From: Chlorops oryzae
Lineage: Eukaryota; Arthropoda; Insecta; Diptera; Chloropidae
DNA length: 64,000 bases
NCBI GenBank assembly: GCA_020466095.1
Contig: CM035809.1
Location: 24,688,455 to 24,752,454 of the forward strand
Reading direction: 5' to 3'
Part shown: positions 1-10,600 of the stretch, piece after piece
Numbering within the stretch: the first letter of the stretch is position 1
Layout: each line of letters opens with the position of its first letter
The notes under the pieces: generated by a model
What the model was told of the DNA's origin: nothing
Seen by the model: the letters and a program-made list of their open reading frames with translations, nothing else
The model's database searches: none
Position numbers and translations under genes: made by a program

Positions 1-353
1 AAGGTTAAATATCACAATGTCAATATATCAATATAATAATATATCAATATATCAATCGATTAATATATCAACATCAATATCAATTTATCAATCAATACAT
101 CAACATATCAATATATCAATGTATCAATCAATATATCAATATTAATGTATCAATCAATACATCAATACATCAATAATTCAGTATATCAATACATCAGTAT
201 ATGAATGTCAATATACCAATGTTTCAATATATCAATCAATGTGTCAATATTTCACTATATCAATATATCATTATATGTACATATCAATATCAAAATATAC
301 ATATCAATATCAAAATCAATATATCAAAACATCAATATTATAATATATCAATA
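1..353. repeat. AT-rich TATCAA-type satellite, left block
   Basis: Irregular short-period repeat built from ATATCAAT, ATCAATAC and ATATATCAAC words. It continues on the far side of the mariner insertion (1646-2030), so both blocks were one array before insertion. No gene is visible. Confidence 0.9.
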
Positions 354-355
354 TA

Positions 356-387
356 TTAGGTGTAGTAAAAAGAAATCCATTATTTTT
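356..387 (+). repeat. mariner left terminal inverted repeat
   Basis: This 32-bp repeat is a perfect inverted match to 1612-1643. It starts TTAGGTGTAG directly after a TA dinucleotide. Confidence 0.95.
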
Positions 388-432
388 GCATTAAATTGAG
401 GGCTTTATTTAAGATAGTTAGAATGACCCGAT

Positions 433-1458
433 TTAGGTCAAATATGCGCCGTTTTGTTCGATAACTTGTTGCCATTTTAAAGGTAATTTCATTATGCCTC
501 TCTCATAGAAGCCCTCGTTCCTATTAGCAAAAAATTGAGACAGTCGAATTTCAGAAGCCTCTCTTGAGGCGAATGTTTCACCAGCAAAATTGTTCGCCAT
601 GGACAGGAACAGATGGTAATCACTTGGTGCCAGGTCCGGACTATAAGGTGGATGCAGAAGAACCTCCCAACCAAACTCCCGGAGCTTCTGGCGAGTCACT
701 ATCGATGTGTGTGGCCTGGCGTTGTCCTGATGGAACACAATTCCTCTCCTATTGGCCAAAGCTGGCCGCTTATGGGCGATTGCTTCCTTCAGACGGTCCA
801 ATTGTTGACAGTAGAGTTCCGAGTTAAGAGTTTTGCCGTATGGGAGCAGCTCATAGTAGATAATTCCCTGCCAATCCCACCAAACACACAGCAAAACCTT
901 CCTGGCCGTCAATCCTGGCTTGGCCACCGTTTCCGCCGGTTCACCGTGTTTCGACCACGACCGTTTTCGCTTGACGTTGTCGTAAGTGACCCACTTTTCA
1001 TCACCAGTCACCAACCGCTTCAGAAATGGGTCGATTTTGTTGCGATTCAGCAGCGATTCGCAGATGGAAATTCGGTCTATGAGGTTTTTTTGCGTTAACT
1101 CGTGTGGCACCCATACATCGAGCTTCTTTGTGTATCCAGCCTTATTCAAATGGTTCCAAACGGTTTTTTGTGCAATCTTTAGCTCTTTTGCAATCGAAAC
1201 AGTGCTAACATGACGGTCGGACTCGATAATTTCCATGATTTTATCGACATTTTCGACAATTGGCCTTCCAGTGCGTGGTGCATCCTTGACATCGAAGATA
1301 CCGGAACGGAATCGACGAAACCAAAATTGCGCATGATTGGCTGTTACAGTATCAGGTCCATAAACGCTATTCAAATTTTCAGCCGCCTGGCTTGCGTTTT
1401 CTCCCTTATCGAAGAAAAACTGTAAAATGTAGCGAATTTTCTCTTTGCTGATGTCCAT
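433..1458 (-). CDS. mariner transposase, apparently intact
   Basis: The enzyme binds the terminal repeats and moves the element by cut and paste at TA sites in the nucleus. From the ATG at 1458 it is 341 residues, close to the usual 345. The reading frame is open further upstream but only from non-ATG codons. Two helix-turn-helix segments occupy about residues 1-110, with the linker motif WVPHEL at 116-121. The catalytic D,D34D triad is complete: D153 in TGDEKW, D245 in HQDNARPH, and D280 in YSPDLAPSDYHLF. No internal stop or frameshift is present. The sequence is closer to the mauritiana-type mariners (TGDEKW, CVWWD, IIYYELL) than to the irritans group; exact subfamily was not determined. 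Whether it is active cannot be told from sequence alone. Confidence 0.96.
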   Translation of the reverse strand: MDISKEKIRYILQFFFDKGENASQAAENLNSVYGPDTVTANHAQFWFRRFRSGIFDVKDAPRTGRPIVENVDKIMEIIESDRHVSTVSIAKELKIAQKTVWNHLNKAGYTKKLDVWVPHELTQKNLIDRISICESLLNRNKIDPFLKRLVTGDEKWVTYDNVKRKRSWSKHGEPAETVAKPGLTARKVLLCVWWDWQGIIYYELLPYGKTLNSELYCQQLDRLKEAIAHKRPALANRRGIVFHQDNARPHTSIVTRQKLREFGWEVLLHPPYSPDLAPSDYHLFLSMANNFAGETFASREASEIRLSQFFANRNEGFYERGIMKLPLKWQQVIEQNGAYLT

Positions 1459-1611
1459 CTTTGACAAGCTCTCAAACAAAACTGATTCAATCAATCAAAA
1501 AAGTGTCAAAAAAGCTTTTTTAGTAGGAACTGTCATCTTTCTAATGCCCCCTAGCGGAACACGATCGGACTTATACAACGCGAGATGCAGATAAATAACG
1601 CCATCTATTGG

Positions 1612-1643
1612 AAAAATAATGGATTTCTTTTTACTACACCTAA
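1612..1643 (-). repeat. mariner right terminal inverted repeat
   Basis: Perfect inverted copy of 356-387, ending CTACACCTAA just before the TA target duplication. Confidence 0.95.
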
Positions 1644-1645
1644 TA

Positions 1646-2030
1646 TTAATATATCAATATATCAATTATTGAATATATCAATATCAATGTATCGATCAAT
1701 ACATCAATATATCAATATCAATGTATCGATCAATACATCAATATATCAATAAATCATAACATCAATATATGAATATGTCAATATATCAATGTGTCAATAT
1801 ATCATTATATCAATATATCATTATATGTCCATATCAATATTACAATATACATATCAATATATCAATATCAAAATAACAATATCAATATATCAATACATCA
1901 ACACATCAATATAACAATGTCACAACATCAATAAATCAATGTCACAATATCAATAAATCAATGTCACTTCATCAAAACATCGATTCTTCAATACGTTAAT
2001 ATTTTAATAAATAAGTAAATACACCAATGC
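1646..2030. repeat. AT-rich TATCAA-type satellite, right block
   Basis: Continuation of the block at 1-353 with the same ATATATCAATATCAA words. Part of it is a near-duplicate about 48 bp unit around 1678-1750 (ATGTATCGATCAATACATC occurs twice). Confidence 0.88.
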
Positions 2031-2084
2031 ATCAAAACGTAAAGTACTTACATCTTTACTACATCAAGACGTCAATAATTCAAT

Positions 2085-2412
2085 CTGTCAGTCCTTCAAT
2101 TAATGCTTCAATCAATCCTTCAATCAACCCTTCAATCAACCCTTCAATCAACCCTTCAATCAACTTTTCAATTAACCTTTCAATCAACCCTTCAATCAAC
2201 CCTTCAATCAATCCTTCAATCAACCCTTCAATCAGCCCTTCAATCAACCCTTCAATCAACCCTTCAATCAACCCTTCAATCAAACCCTTCAATCAACCCT
2301 TCAATCAACCCTTCAATCAACCCTTCAATCAACCCTTCAATCAACCCTTCAATCAACCTTCAATCAACCCTTCAATCAACCCTTCAATCAACCCTTCAGT
2401 GAATCTATCAAT
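2085..2412. repeat. 12-bp minisatellite (TTCAATCAACCC)n
   Basis: About 26 tandem copies of TTCAATCAACCC with a few substitutions. All reading frames through it are open only because the unit is a multiple of three. It is not a gene; it lies 3' of the pumilio exon, probably intronic. Confidence 0.93.
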
Positions 2413-2933
2413 CAACCCATGAATCAATTTATCGACCTTCCGGTATACCTATCGGTCTATAAAACGACGAATTTACATACAATTGTATCAATAAATGTAA
2501 CGAGTAAGTACTTCATGACTGATTTCGAATGCTTCGATCCTCAAAAAGCATTTTTGATAGCAAGAGTGAATATCCTTTTTGGTGATGTATGAATTTATTG
2601 CTTGATTTTTCATGATGACGCTAGAGACTTTCTTTCAACACGAAACTCTTTTTCACACCTTTCCCTATTCGCATGTATGTTATCACAGCAACAAAAGCCA
2701 CAACGAAAAAAAAAAAACTTCAATCGTCGCCGACAGCAAAATCAATCAACGCAAAAATTTTTAAGAGCCTATAACTGATAAGAAGCCTATTAACCTTTCG
2801 AATAAGTTGTTGAACGATTAAATGAAAAAAATAAGAAAAACGCTGTGATTCATCCTCACTGAGATTAGAGAACACACCCCCCATTTGGGTGGCGTTAACA
2901 AATAATTGAAATAAGATTTTCTTTTCTACTCAC
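2413..2933. other. pumilio intron sequence, no other feature
   Basis: Unique-looking AT-rich sequence between the minisatellite and the pumilio exon. It includes the splice donor GTGAGT of that exon (minus strand, 2933-2928). Nothing else is visible. Confidence 0.6.
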
Positions 2934-3279
2934 CGCTGCTGCATTACGACTGGCGGCGGCAGCTGCTGCGGCTGCGGCAGCATTATTCATGTACTGGTTT
3001 TGTGGCAACATTCCCATCGGTGTGTGCGGTGCACCGCCAAGGTAGACCAATTCACCATGTTGCGTGCCTGGCTGCATGGGTTTCGGTACACCACCGACAC
3101 CGTTCATACCCAAGCCAGGATGGTGTACGCCCGGGTGATCGTACATACCGCTTGCCGAGTGCGGTTGCATTTGCATCGCATGCGGCGGCATGCCAGATGC
3201 AGCTAGAGCGGCTGCTGCTGCAGCAGCTGCTGCTTGATTATTCATTGTATGGTTTAATAGATTCGAATTGAATTGGTGT

Positions 3280-3311
<32 letters not shown>

Positions 3312-4046
3312 TTGATGTTGTTGTTGCTGCTGCTGTTGTTGTTGTTGCTGTTGCTGTTGTTGCTGCTGCTGTTGCATTTGTTGCGTTGGTGGCGCATTAT
3401 ATGGTGAAACATGTTGCTGAACCTGTTGCTGCTGCTGCTGCTGTTGTTGTTGTTGCTGTTGTTGAGGATGCATAGCACCGATATTTCCACCAACACCTAC
3501 GCTACTATTGCCGCCGCCACTGGCGGCACCACCACCATTGCCAGTCATCATTTGTTGTTGTGTAGACTGCATACTCGCTTGTTGATGTGATGCGTGCTGT
3601 TGCTGCGGTTGCTGTGGTGGTTGCTGCTGCTGTTGCTGCTGCTGTTGATGTTGCTGTTGCTGTTGATGTTGCTGTTGATGTTGATGCTGTTGTTGGACAG
3701 CTGCTGCGACAGCTGCTTGTGACATCATATGATTATGTTTTGCGACTGCGGCCGCTTGTTGCATTACAGCCATATTTGCGGCTGCACCACCCATTTGCGT
3801 TGGACCAAGCGATGGATGATGATGATGGAGACCACCATTTGTTCCGATACCGCCCAAACCAGCACCACCATTACCACCGCCGACGCCGACACCGACACCA
3901 CCAGCACCCAAACCAATTGGACCAATTCCACCTGGGCCACCAACTGTACTAGCGGCGCCGCCACCGCTCATGCCTGCACCACCCGGTGGTGCTCCGGGTG
4001 CAGCATTGACAGTATTCAATGATGGGTACTTCCATTTATCGTTGCT
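2934..4046 (-). CDS. pum: pumilio coding exon, Gln/Gly/Ala-rich N-terminal region
   Basis: The exon starts after the acceptor TTTCTATTGCAG (AG at 4048-4047) with SNDKWKYPSLN, and ends with RNAAA before the donor GTGAGT. It is 1113 bp, exactly 371 codons. Order of content: glycine-rich stretch, LHHHHPSLGP, ANMAVMQQAAAVAKHNHMM, several glutamine runs encoded by mixed CAG/CAA, LLNHTMNN, MYDHPG, and QNQYMNNAAAA. These are low-complexity, prion-like repressor segments known from fly Pumilio. Mixed CAG/CAA codons mean the runs are not pure triplet repeats. The following exon lies outside the window. Confidence 0.94.
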
Positions 4047-7000
4047 CTGCAATAGAAAGAAGGAGACAATTAGAATCGGAAAATTTTCAGTTATAATTCT
4101 CAAAAGGTTTATGATTTCGTGCATATAAATCCCTCTCGTTCCGTTATTGCCTGCCTGGCTGGCCATTTTGGCACCAAAACGGCCATAGGCCATTTAATTT
4201 CACTACCAATTACAATCGACCGCGACGAATATAGCAGACAAAACACAAACCTAGCTGCTACATATAATATTTTCTCATATCCTCAATGCTAGACGCGCCA
4301 AATATTATGCTCATGAAGAGCAGTCAAAACAATCGATGAACAGTCTCCACCACTCCGTAGCCATATTATTACCCACCAGGGGATGTCATGCCAAAGGGCA
4401 TTCCACTTCATCATTTTCCATTCGAAACACTTTGGAACATTTTTTCGAGTTATCTTTTCATTTGTCAATAAAGCGGAAACTTCGAATGACAATTGCCGAT
4501 GTGGGAGATTGGACAGGAGACGAGAATGTATGCGGCGACGGAGGAGGAGTTCTAAAGGACAATAAAATTTTCAAGAATGAAAAAATTTTCGCTTTCATCC
4601 GATGGCAATGGCGACGGCGGCATCATCATTATTGTCTTCTTTATAATCATCATAATGGTCGGCACAGCATCGTGTCTCATCTGCATGAAGGATATTAATG
4701 CCAAAACAAGAAATTATATATATATATATGTACATGTAGACGACCGACCAGAAATGGAGCCAACAACTTTTATAGTTAAAAAAAAAGCGCCCTGCAGATT
4801 TCGAAAGTGTTTCAACAGCAAAGAAAAAAAAATATATAAAAATGAAAAAAATGAATAAATAAATAATAAAATAAAATAAAAAAAAAAAAAAAATGGATGG
4901 CAACAAAACCGAAAGGTAGACAACTTTTTCCTTGAGGGGACAGGAACGAGGACGCGGACGAGGACGAGGACCAGGCCAGCCCCGAGAAGGCACATAAAGG
5001 AAACTTTGTTGGCACTCAACTACTGTCGCCACATAGAGCATGAGAACTACACACAACTACTGGAGGAAAATATTTGGCGAGCAATGGCGACGCGTTCGTT
5101 GTCACTGTCGGCACCAATGATAACAACAGCAGCAACAACAACAACAACAAGAACAACAATCGGCAACGAGAAACACAACGACAACGACTAACAGACGAGA
5201 CTGGTTGGGCGAGACGACACACCCATTAAGTCCTTCCTCGCGCAATGTTTATGCTGCCAAGATTTATTTTTCGTCTTTTTTCTTCAGCTTTTTAGACTTT
5301 TTTTTTTTTTGTTTTTAGTTTCGATTCGGCATTTTAGTTTTGAAATTTGTTTGAAGAAGGGAAATTGCTTAATAAACACGCTTACTTAGTGTATAACAAA
5401 TATAGCTCATCTTTCTTAAGGCGTCTAATTCGCTCAATGGGGGGAAATGACGACGACGACTGAGAGGCCCAATCATTGCGAGAGTTGAGTAATGCGTTTC
5501 AATTAGGATATAGAAATTTGTCAAAACAAAATTTCGAAATAATTTTACTCAAAAAAAAAAAAGTTACGATTCCTGTGTCAACATTTATGAACACTTTAGA
5601 GAAAATTTATTAAGGAAGCGATAAGAAAATTTGAATGAAATGGTATAAGGGGGGATTACTGTCGATGAAGTAGCGACCTCGGACGTTCTCATTGCAATGA
5701 AAATTTATAATTTATGAAAATTCAAAAGGCATACAATTTTAAAAAAGAATTTAAAAATTTTTAAATGTTCAAATTTTCAAATATTTAAAAATTTTTAAAA
5801 ATTAAAATTTAAAAAAATTAAAATTTTAAAAAAATTAAAATTTTTAAAATATTAAAATTTTCAAATATTTTAAAATTTTTTAAATTTAAAATACAAAAAA
5901 AATTAATTTGTTAATAGTTATTTAAATATTTGGCTAAAGTTTAGTTTACTCTCTTGGTACATAGACGAAGAATGACCTCCTGATTTCAAATCTGCAATCA
6001 GAATTTGGGGGTCGCATCTAGTTTAGAAGTTATAACCATTTGAATTTTCTTACAGCTACTACGTAGTGCTGCCAGACTTAATATTTTTAATCTAACTAGC
6101 AATTAGTAGATTTTTTTTAGCTGTTTGCATTTCAGATAATGAAACCAGAGCAAAAAATGTCGCGTCCGTAGTCATTATATCGCGTCCGTAACCAAAATAG
6201 AGAAAAAATGTCACGTCCGTAACTATTATGTCGCGTCCGTAACCATAATATAGAGAAAATGCCACGTCCGTAACTATTATGTCGCGTCCGTAACCAAAAT
6301 AGAGAAAAATGTCACGTCCGTAACTATTTTGTCGCGTCCGTAACCATTTTGTCGCGTCCGTAACCATTTTGTCGCGCCCGTAACCATAATATAGAGGGGA
6401 AATGTCGCGTCCGTAACCATAAATTGCCACAAATTTGGGGGAAATGAAAAATTTTCCTCAAAAATCGTGCGATTTTTACAAAAAAAAATTCTCGGTGGTC
6501 CTGAAAAGGACCGATTTGTAAGTGGTGGTCCTAAAAAGGACCAATTTGTAGGCGTTTAAGGGGTCCCAGTGTCGCGTTCTTCGTCATCCTCAACATAATT
6601 GTCACTGGATTCAGATTCTACCGATAACCGGTGCTGCTCCCTCACGGGCTGCTATCATTCTGCAGCGACCTTAAAAAACATAAACTTCGCCTAATTACAA
6701 AATCTTTCTATACAAATAAGGGTGTTATAGTCAAGTCGGTACAACATTCGACACATAAGACAAATTTCTATACCCACTAAGAACCATTTCCCGACCGATT
6801 TCTTCGAGTAAAAATGATTGTAATTTAAACTCTTCCTAATAACCCTTTAAACCCCATATGGGTACACTATTTTTAAACGGACCTGACAGTGAAATTAGTA
6901 ATTACAAGTCCCGAATTGAAGAATCCGATAAATAGTAAATTTGTTTCTGCCTTTTATACTTTTCAAAATTTCTATGCAAATCAGAAAGGTAATCAGATAT

Positions 7001-10000
7001 ATACGGACGTGACAAAAAGTTAACTTTTTTTTTTAGAAATACCCATATGAAACACATACAGGGTTGCATCTGGCTTTCATGAGAATTTTTTATACAAAGA
7101 ACATATGGATTCGAAGTCAATTCGAAGGGCCCCCGAAATAATTGGCTGCCTACGCCCCCCTATTTAAGAGCAATGAAACATCAGAGAAAAAAGTCCGTCC
7201 CTCCCATCTCACAGGCTCTACTGTAATTGCAATTTTCCTAAAGGCACACGCCGAAGCGAAAAATTAATCTTTATCCCCCCGCCCCCTATCCATTCCATTT
7301 TACATTGCAATATTTCAATTTCGCACGCATCGTTGCAGTTTTCTGCCAAGAAATATGAAAAGGTGCGGTGAACGCGACAGAAATTAAGGCGGACATTGGA
7401 TTTTGGGCTGTTGTTTTTTTTTTTCATTTATTTTGGTGCCAGTAATATGGGCACCAAAGTTGACTGGAGTAAGAAGAAGACAAGGAAGAGAAAGGAAAAC
7501 AAAGTGCATCACTAAAGAGTGGAAAACTCGAAGCAAAGAAAATTCCGCCAATAAGGGAAACGCATAGACAGATGTCAGTTTTTCCATCTTTTGCGTCTTC
7601 GTCTTCTTCTTCTTCTTTCTTCGTCTTCTTACCTAAATAAAAGACAACTTTTTCATAATTTGTTTTCTTCGTGTTATCGTTTGCACTTTTTACGCAAATG
7701 AAAATGGCAAGAAAACAAGTAAGGGTGTTATAGTGCAACGAGCCTGGCAATACAATACCCGACACAGACATACATGTTTGAAAAATTTTATAAAACAGCC
7801 CCGACGATCGCTACCATTAAGACATCTATTCAATTTCTTTATGAAAACCGCCCCTTTACCACGCCCACATTTCTAAATTTTTTTAATTCGAATCGGAGGC
7901 TGAAATATACGCTCAAATTTCTAAATTGCATCGAAATATTTCGAAAAGCCCGATTTTAGGGCAGTTGTGGGATTTTTGTGACAGACCCTAGAGTACTGGA
8001 GGCACCCTTAAAAATAGATCGATCAAATCAATTTTTGCAGAGGATATCTATGACTATAAAAGAATTCCATATGCCAACTTTAGTTCAATTCCCACTTGAA
8101 TTTCAAGTGTAAGAAACAATGTTCGAAAAACGCCCTTTCGCCACGCCCACTTTTCCAATTTTAGGATATTAGATTTGATGCCTTCAAATATACTCACATA
8201 TCGAATATCTATAAAAACCAGATTTCTACGATTTTCATAACAGACCCTAGTCCTGGAAGTACACCTAAAAATGGTCCTTTCTGATCCATTCTACCATAGA
8301 GTTTCATCTTACTCTCATATCCCCGACAATACGCACATCGAAATTCGTCAAAAACGCCAGAGCCCTTCAATATTAAAACTGTATATGGATGGATGGACGG
8401 ACAGACAGCCAGACAGATGGGCGGATGGCTAAAACTCACACATTTTGTATGGTATATCTCGACTGGTTCTGGGTGTTACGCACAACCGCACAAACGCAAT
8501 ATACCCCTGGACACAAAGTGTGTCGGATATAAAAACGATCCATTTGTTCTGCATTGGCACATTGCCAAATACAAATGATAAAAAAAAAAATGTAGGGGGA
8601 AAAACAGCCAAAATCGGTTAACCGATTCTTTCAAAACAATAACAAGGGAGCAAATCATCAAATTTGGCTAAAAAACTGCAAAGTAAAGTGGCGCCTTAGC
8701 ATGGGCATTGTGGTTCATTTGTGAATTTATGGAAGTAATGAGATCATTTCCGCTCATTGCTGGGGTATGGGTAATGGATATGCGTAACCAGCAACGCTCA
8801 AAGGATGCGAATTGATTTTTTTGGTAGCACTTGAAGAAAATGGCGCAATCATTTCAAGATTAATTGGGGGTTGGCTACAGACTTCGGCGAAAAATACCAT
8901 GTGTGTCGACAATTTGGGAAAATAACATTCTTTTCTATGGAGCATGCAATGTTGTGTGATTTTTCTTGGACGGAAAGAACTGGGGCCTCATTCTGTATTG
9001 CGATAGGCAATTATATACGATAGCTTATTTCGAGTCGAAATTGGAAACAACAAACCCCGCCCACCTCAACTCAACTCAACAAAAACCCCCTCCCCACCCC
9101 CAAAAAATATGGAATATTCCCAAGATTTTTAAAAAATTGGGAGCAATATGTTCCTAAGCTCCAGATGCACTTTTAGAAGCCGATATCAAAGCCATTAGAA
9201 GATAGGGACTTTAAAATCAAGGACTCTATTACAACACACTCCTCCTAACCTCTCCCCATCACCCAACCTGATATCTTTTATAGTCTTGTTAAAGTGTTTA
9301 AAGGACGTTGTATACGATTATAGGACATTTCTCTATATGGGGATGAAACGAAGAGGTAAATGAAATTACTGTGTCTACTCATGTAACCTGTAAGAGCGGT
9401 TGGGGGCTAGTTCAGTAACGGATCTAGTTGATCAAAATGATGTTAAAAATTGTATAGAGGCGCACAACTAGCCCATCCCTACTATACGTCTACGGGAACT
9501 GTCCTTAATGAACCATAATATTGAAAAGTATCCCACACAGAGAGCGGCGCCCGAGCAGGGTCACGAAAGATTCTAAGGCCCGATATTACAGTGCAGTAAA
9601 AATTTTATGTGCTCCTTAAATAAGTTTTCCAATTAATTTAATGATGGAAATTCACTAATTTTACAAATTTTAAAAAAGTATAAACAAAAAATATAGGGTT
9701 TTTCAAATGTTGCGTGCGGAAAACAATTTTCGTGAGTTTTGGATAAAAATTGACTGTTAAACCGCTTGACACTTAAGGTGTTCTTAAGTCTTCAAGCTTC
9801 CTTAACTTATGTATATACTGTAATATCGGGCCTTTTGATCGACTTACATAGTGTATAAGAAAGTACTATCAACGATGTACTAAATATTGATAAATAAAAA
9901 CTGAAAACCTACGAAATTGATCCCTTCTAATGGATTTACAATCCTTTTTGACTGAGGAACTTTCCTTAATGAACAATAATATTGAGAAGTATCCCACATA

Positions 10001-10600
10001 GATCGGCGCCCGAGCAGGGACATCAAAGATTCTAAGACTTTGACATCGAAATCGTTGAAATTTTGATGGACCTACATAGTGTATAACAAAATACTAGCAC
10101 TAAATACTCCTAATGGATTTACAATCCTTTTTAACTGAGGAAGGATTCCAAGTTAATCTGTGTAACAATTTGACGTTACAAGGACCCTACACACTTTTAA
10201 CGAAAGCATGATGAAAAAAAATTTCGAATACACATTTCGTTGAACCTTATCTCGCGATACCGGTTACCAGTCAAGGGCATTCTTTTCATTCTCACATTCT
10301 TTAATTGCTCTTTAAAATACTTACATCGATTGCGTGATCATCGGCGCAATTAGCCCAGCGTGTTTGTTGCTTTTGCGCGAATTGTACTGCATATTCAGCT
10401 GCTGCAACATCATGATGATGATGTTGATGATGATGTTGCATTGAATTTCCAGGTGCACCGACAGCTGTTGCTACTGGCGATGGACGTTGAAAAACATAGC
10501 CAACCGCAGCGGCTTCATCCGGTACGGCACGTGGTATGGCTTGATCGACGCCACCACGCCCATTGCGATCATCGTTACCGTTGTTGCTCAATAACTTCAT
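2934..10600 (-). CDS. pum: pumilio (pum), 5' part of the coding region, gene continues beyond base 1
   Basis: Pumilio is a cytoplasmic RNA-binding protein that represses and destabilises target mRNAs through its C-terminal PUF repeats. Only the disordered N-terminal part lies here: exon 10600-10325 (92 codons) joined to exon 4046-2934 (371 codons), both phase 0. Landmarks that match Drosophila Pumilio in order are GNDDRNGRGG near the start, VGYVFQRPSP, EYAVQFAQKQQTRWA, DKWKYP just after the first junction, NAAPG, and AVAKHNHMMSQA followed by glutamine runs. The PUF domain is not in the window. The 6.3-kb intron between the two exons holds minisatellites, a dispersed repeat and a MITE. Recognition is from protein similarity known to me, not from a database search. 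Confidence 0.95.
3275..3470. repeat. CAG/CAA trinucleotide tracts inside the pumilio exon
   Basis: Two glutamine-coding tracts (about 3275-3380 and 3420-3470) made of interrupted CTG/TTG on the plus strand. A third tract lies at about 3598-3700. They are likely length-polymorphic. Confidence 0.85.
4047..5740. other. pumilio intron, proximal part
   Basis: Contains the acceptor for the downstream exon and an ATG at 4193 (minus) whose frame is open straight through the acceptor into the exon. Farther up it has short TA, A and CAA runs (4720-4730, 4880-4892, 5128-5160) and a GACGACGAC tract near 5450. No other exon is recognised. Confidence 0.5.
5740..5935. repeat. [15 protein letters not shown] low-complexity block
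   Basis: Nearly pure A/T with repeated TTAAAATTTTTAAA words over about 190 bp. No gene or terminal repeat is visible. Confidence 0.8.
6150..6425. repeat. minisatellite with GTCGCGTCCGTAACCA core
   Basis: About ten tandem blocks alternate GTCGCGTCCGTAACCA and GTCACGTCCGTAACTAT with ATAGAGAAAAATG spacers; the full composite unit is about 63 bp. It sits in the pumilio intron and is much more CG-rich than its surroundings. Confidence 0.9.
6490..6555. repeat. two-copy tandem repeat GGTGGTCCTRAAAAGGACC
   Basis: Two copies of a unit of about 32 bp, each containing the short palindrome GGTCCT-AAAA-AGGACC followed by RATTTGTAAG. Confidence 0.8.
6716..6775 (+). repeat. fragment of the CAAGTAAG dispersed repeat family
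   Basis: AATAAGGGTGTTATAGTCAA followed by a CGACAC motif matches the left end of the copies at 7716 and 48350. Only this end is present. Confidence 0.7.
7716..8536 (+). mobile_element. dispersed repeat, CAAGTAAG family, copy A
   Basis: About 820 bp that match 48350-49163 over their length. It starts CAAGTAAGGGTGTTATAGT, has AATACCCGACAC near the left end and GTGTCGGATATAAAAA at the right end (an imperfect inverted pair), CCACGCCC motifs, the phrase GACAGACCCTAG twice, and a GGACGGACAGACAG tract near 8393. No coding capacity is visible, so it is a non-autonomous repeat of unassigned class. It lies in the pumilio intron. Confidence 0.85.
8537..9498. other. pumilio intron sequence without recognised features
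   Basis: Mixed-composition intronic sequence between two repeats. I see no exon, RNA gene or terminal repeats. Confidence 0.5.
9499..10142. repeat. two-copy tandem repeat containing an LTR-type primer-binding-site motif
   Basis: Copy 1 (9499-9959) and copy 2 (9960-10142) share TCCTTAATGAAC, AATATTGARAAGTATCCCACA, CGGCGCCCGAGCAGGG, AAAGATTCTAAG, TACATAGTGTATAA and TAATGGATTTACAATCC in the same order. Copy 1 is longer because a MITE (9575-9834) interrupts it. The CGGCGCCCGAGCAGGG motif (9545-9560 and 10004-10019) resembles the tRNA-Lys primer binding site of retroelements, with C in place of the expected first T. It may be a relic of an LTR element, but no LTR or gene is visible. Confidence 0.7.
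9575..9834. mobile_element. MITE with 18-bp perfect terminal inverted repeats, nested
   Basis: Left end AAGGCCCGATATTACAGT (9575-9592) and right end ACTGTAATATCGGGCCTT (9817-9834) are perfect inverted copies. The 260-bp element interrupts copy 1 of the surrounding repeat, which copy 2 shows uninterrupted. The superfamily and target duplication are not clear. Confidence 0.85.
10325..10600 (-). CDS. pum: pumilio first coding exon with start codon
   Basis: The ATG at 10600 begins MKLLSNNGNDDRNGRGG, which corresponds to the known fly Pumilio start MKFLGGNDDRNGRGG. The exon is 276 bp (92 codons) and ends ADDHAID before the donor GTAAGT (10324-10319). I chose this start because of that match and because it is the first ATG on the minus strand after about 730 bases without one. 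The same frame is open upstream through a glutamine-rich stretch but offers no ATG. Confidence 0.93.

Larger units (their letters stand above)
354..1645 (-). mobile_element. complete mariner (Tc1/mariner) transposon with TA target duplication
   Basis: The element runs from 356 to 1643 (1288 bp) and is flanked by TA on each side (354-355 and 1644-1645). The terminal inverted repeats are 32 bp and identical (356-387 and 1612-1643), beginning TTAGGTGTAGTAAAAAG. Inside is one uninterrupted transposase gene on the minus strand. Size, TA duplication, terminal repeats and coding capacity all match an intact mariner. It lies in AT-rich satellite DNA downstream (3' side) of the pumilio exon at 2934, probably inside a pumilio intron. 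Identical terminal repeats and an open reading frame suggest a recent insertion. Confidence 0.97.

Noticed and set aside
4595..5056. Open frame of 153 codons on the minus strand in the pumilio intron
   Set aside because: It is rich in Phe and Tyr from A/T runs, has no domain, and no similarity to pumilio was noticed.
9545..10021. Complete LTR retrotransposon or retrovirus
   Set aside because: Only the primer-binding-site-like motif is seen; there are no long terminal repeats, polypurine tract or gag/pol reading frames nearby.
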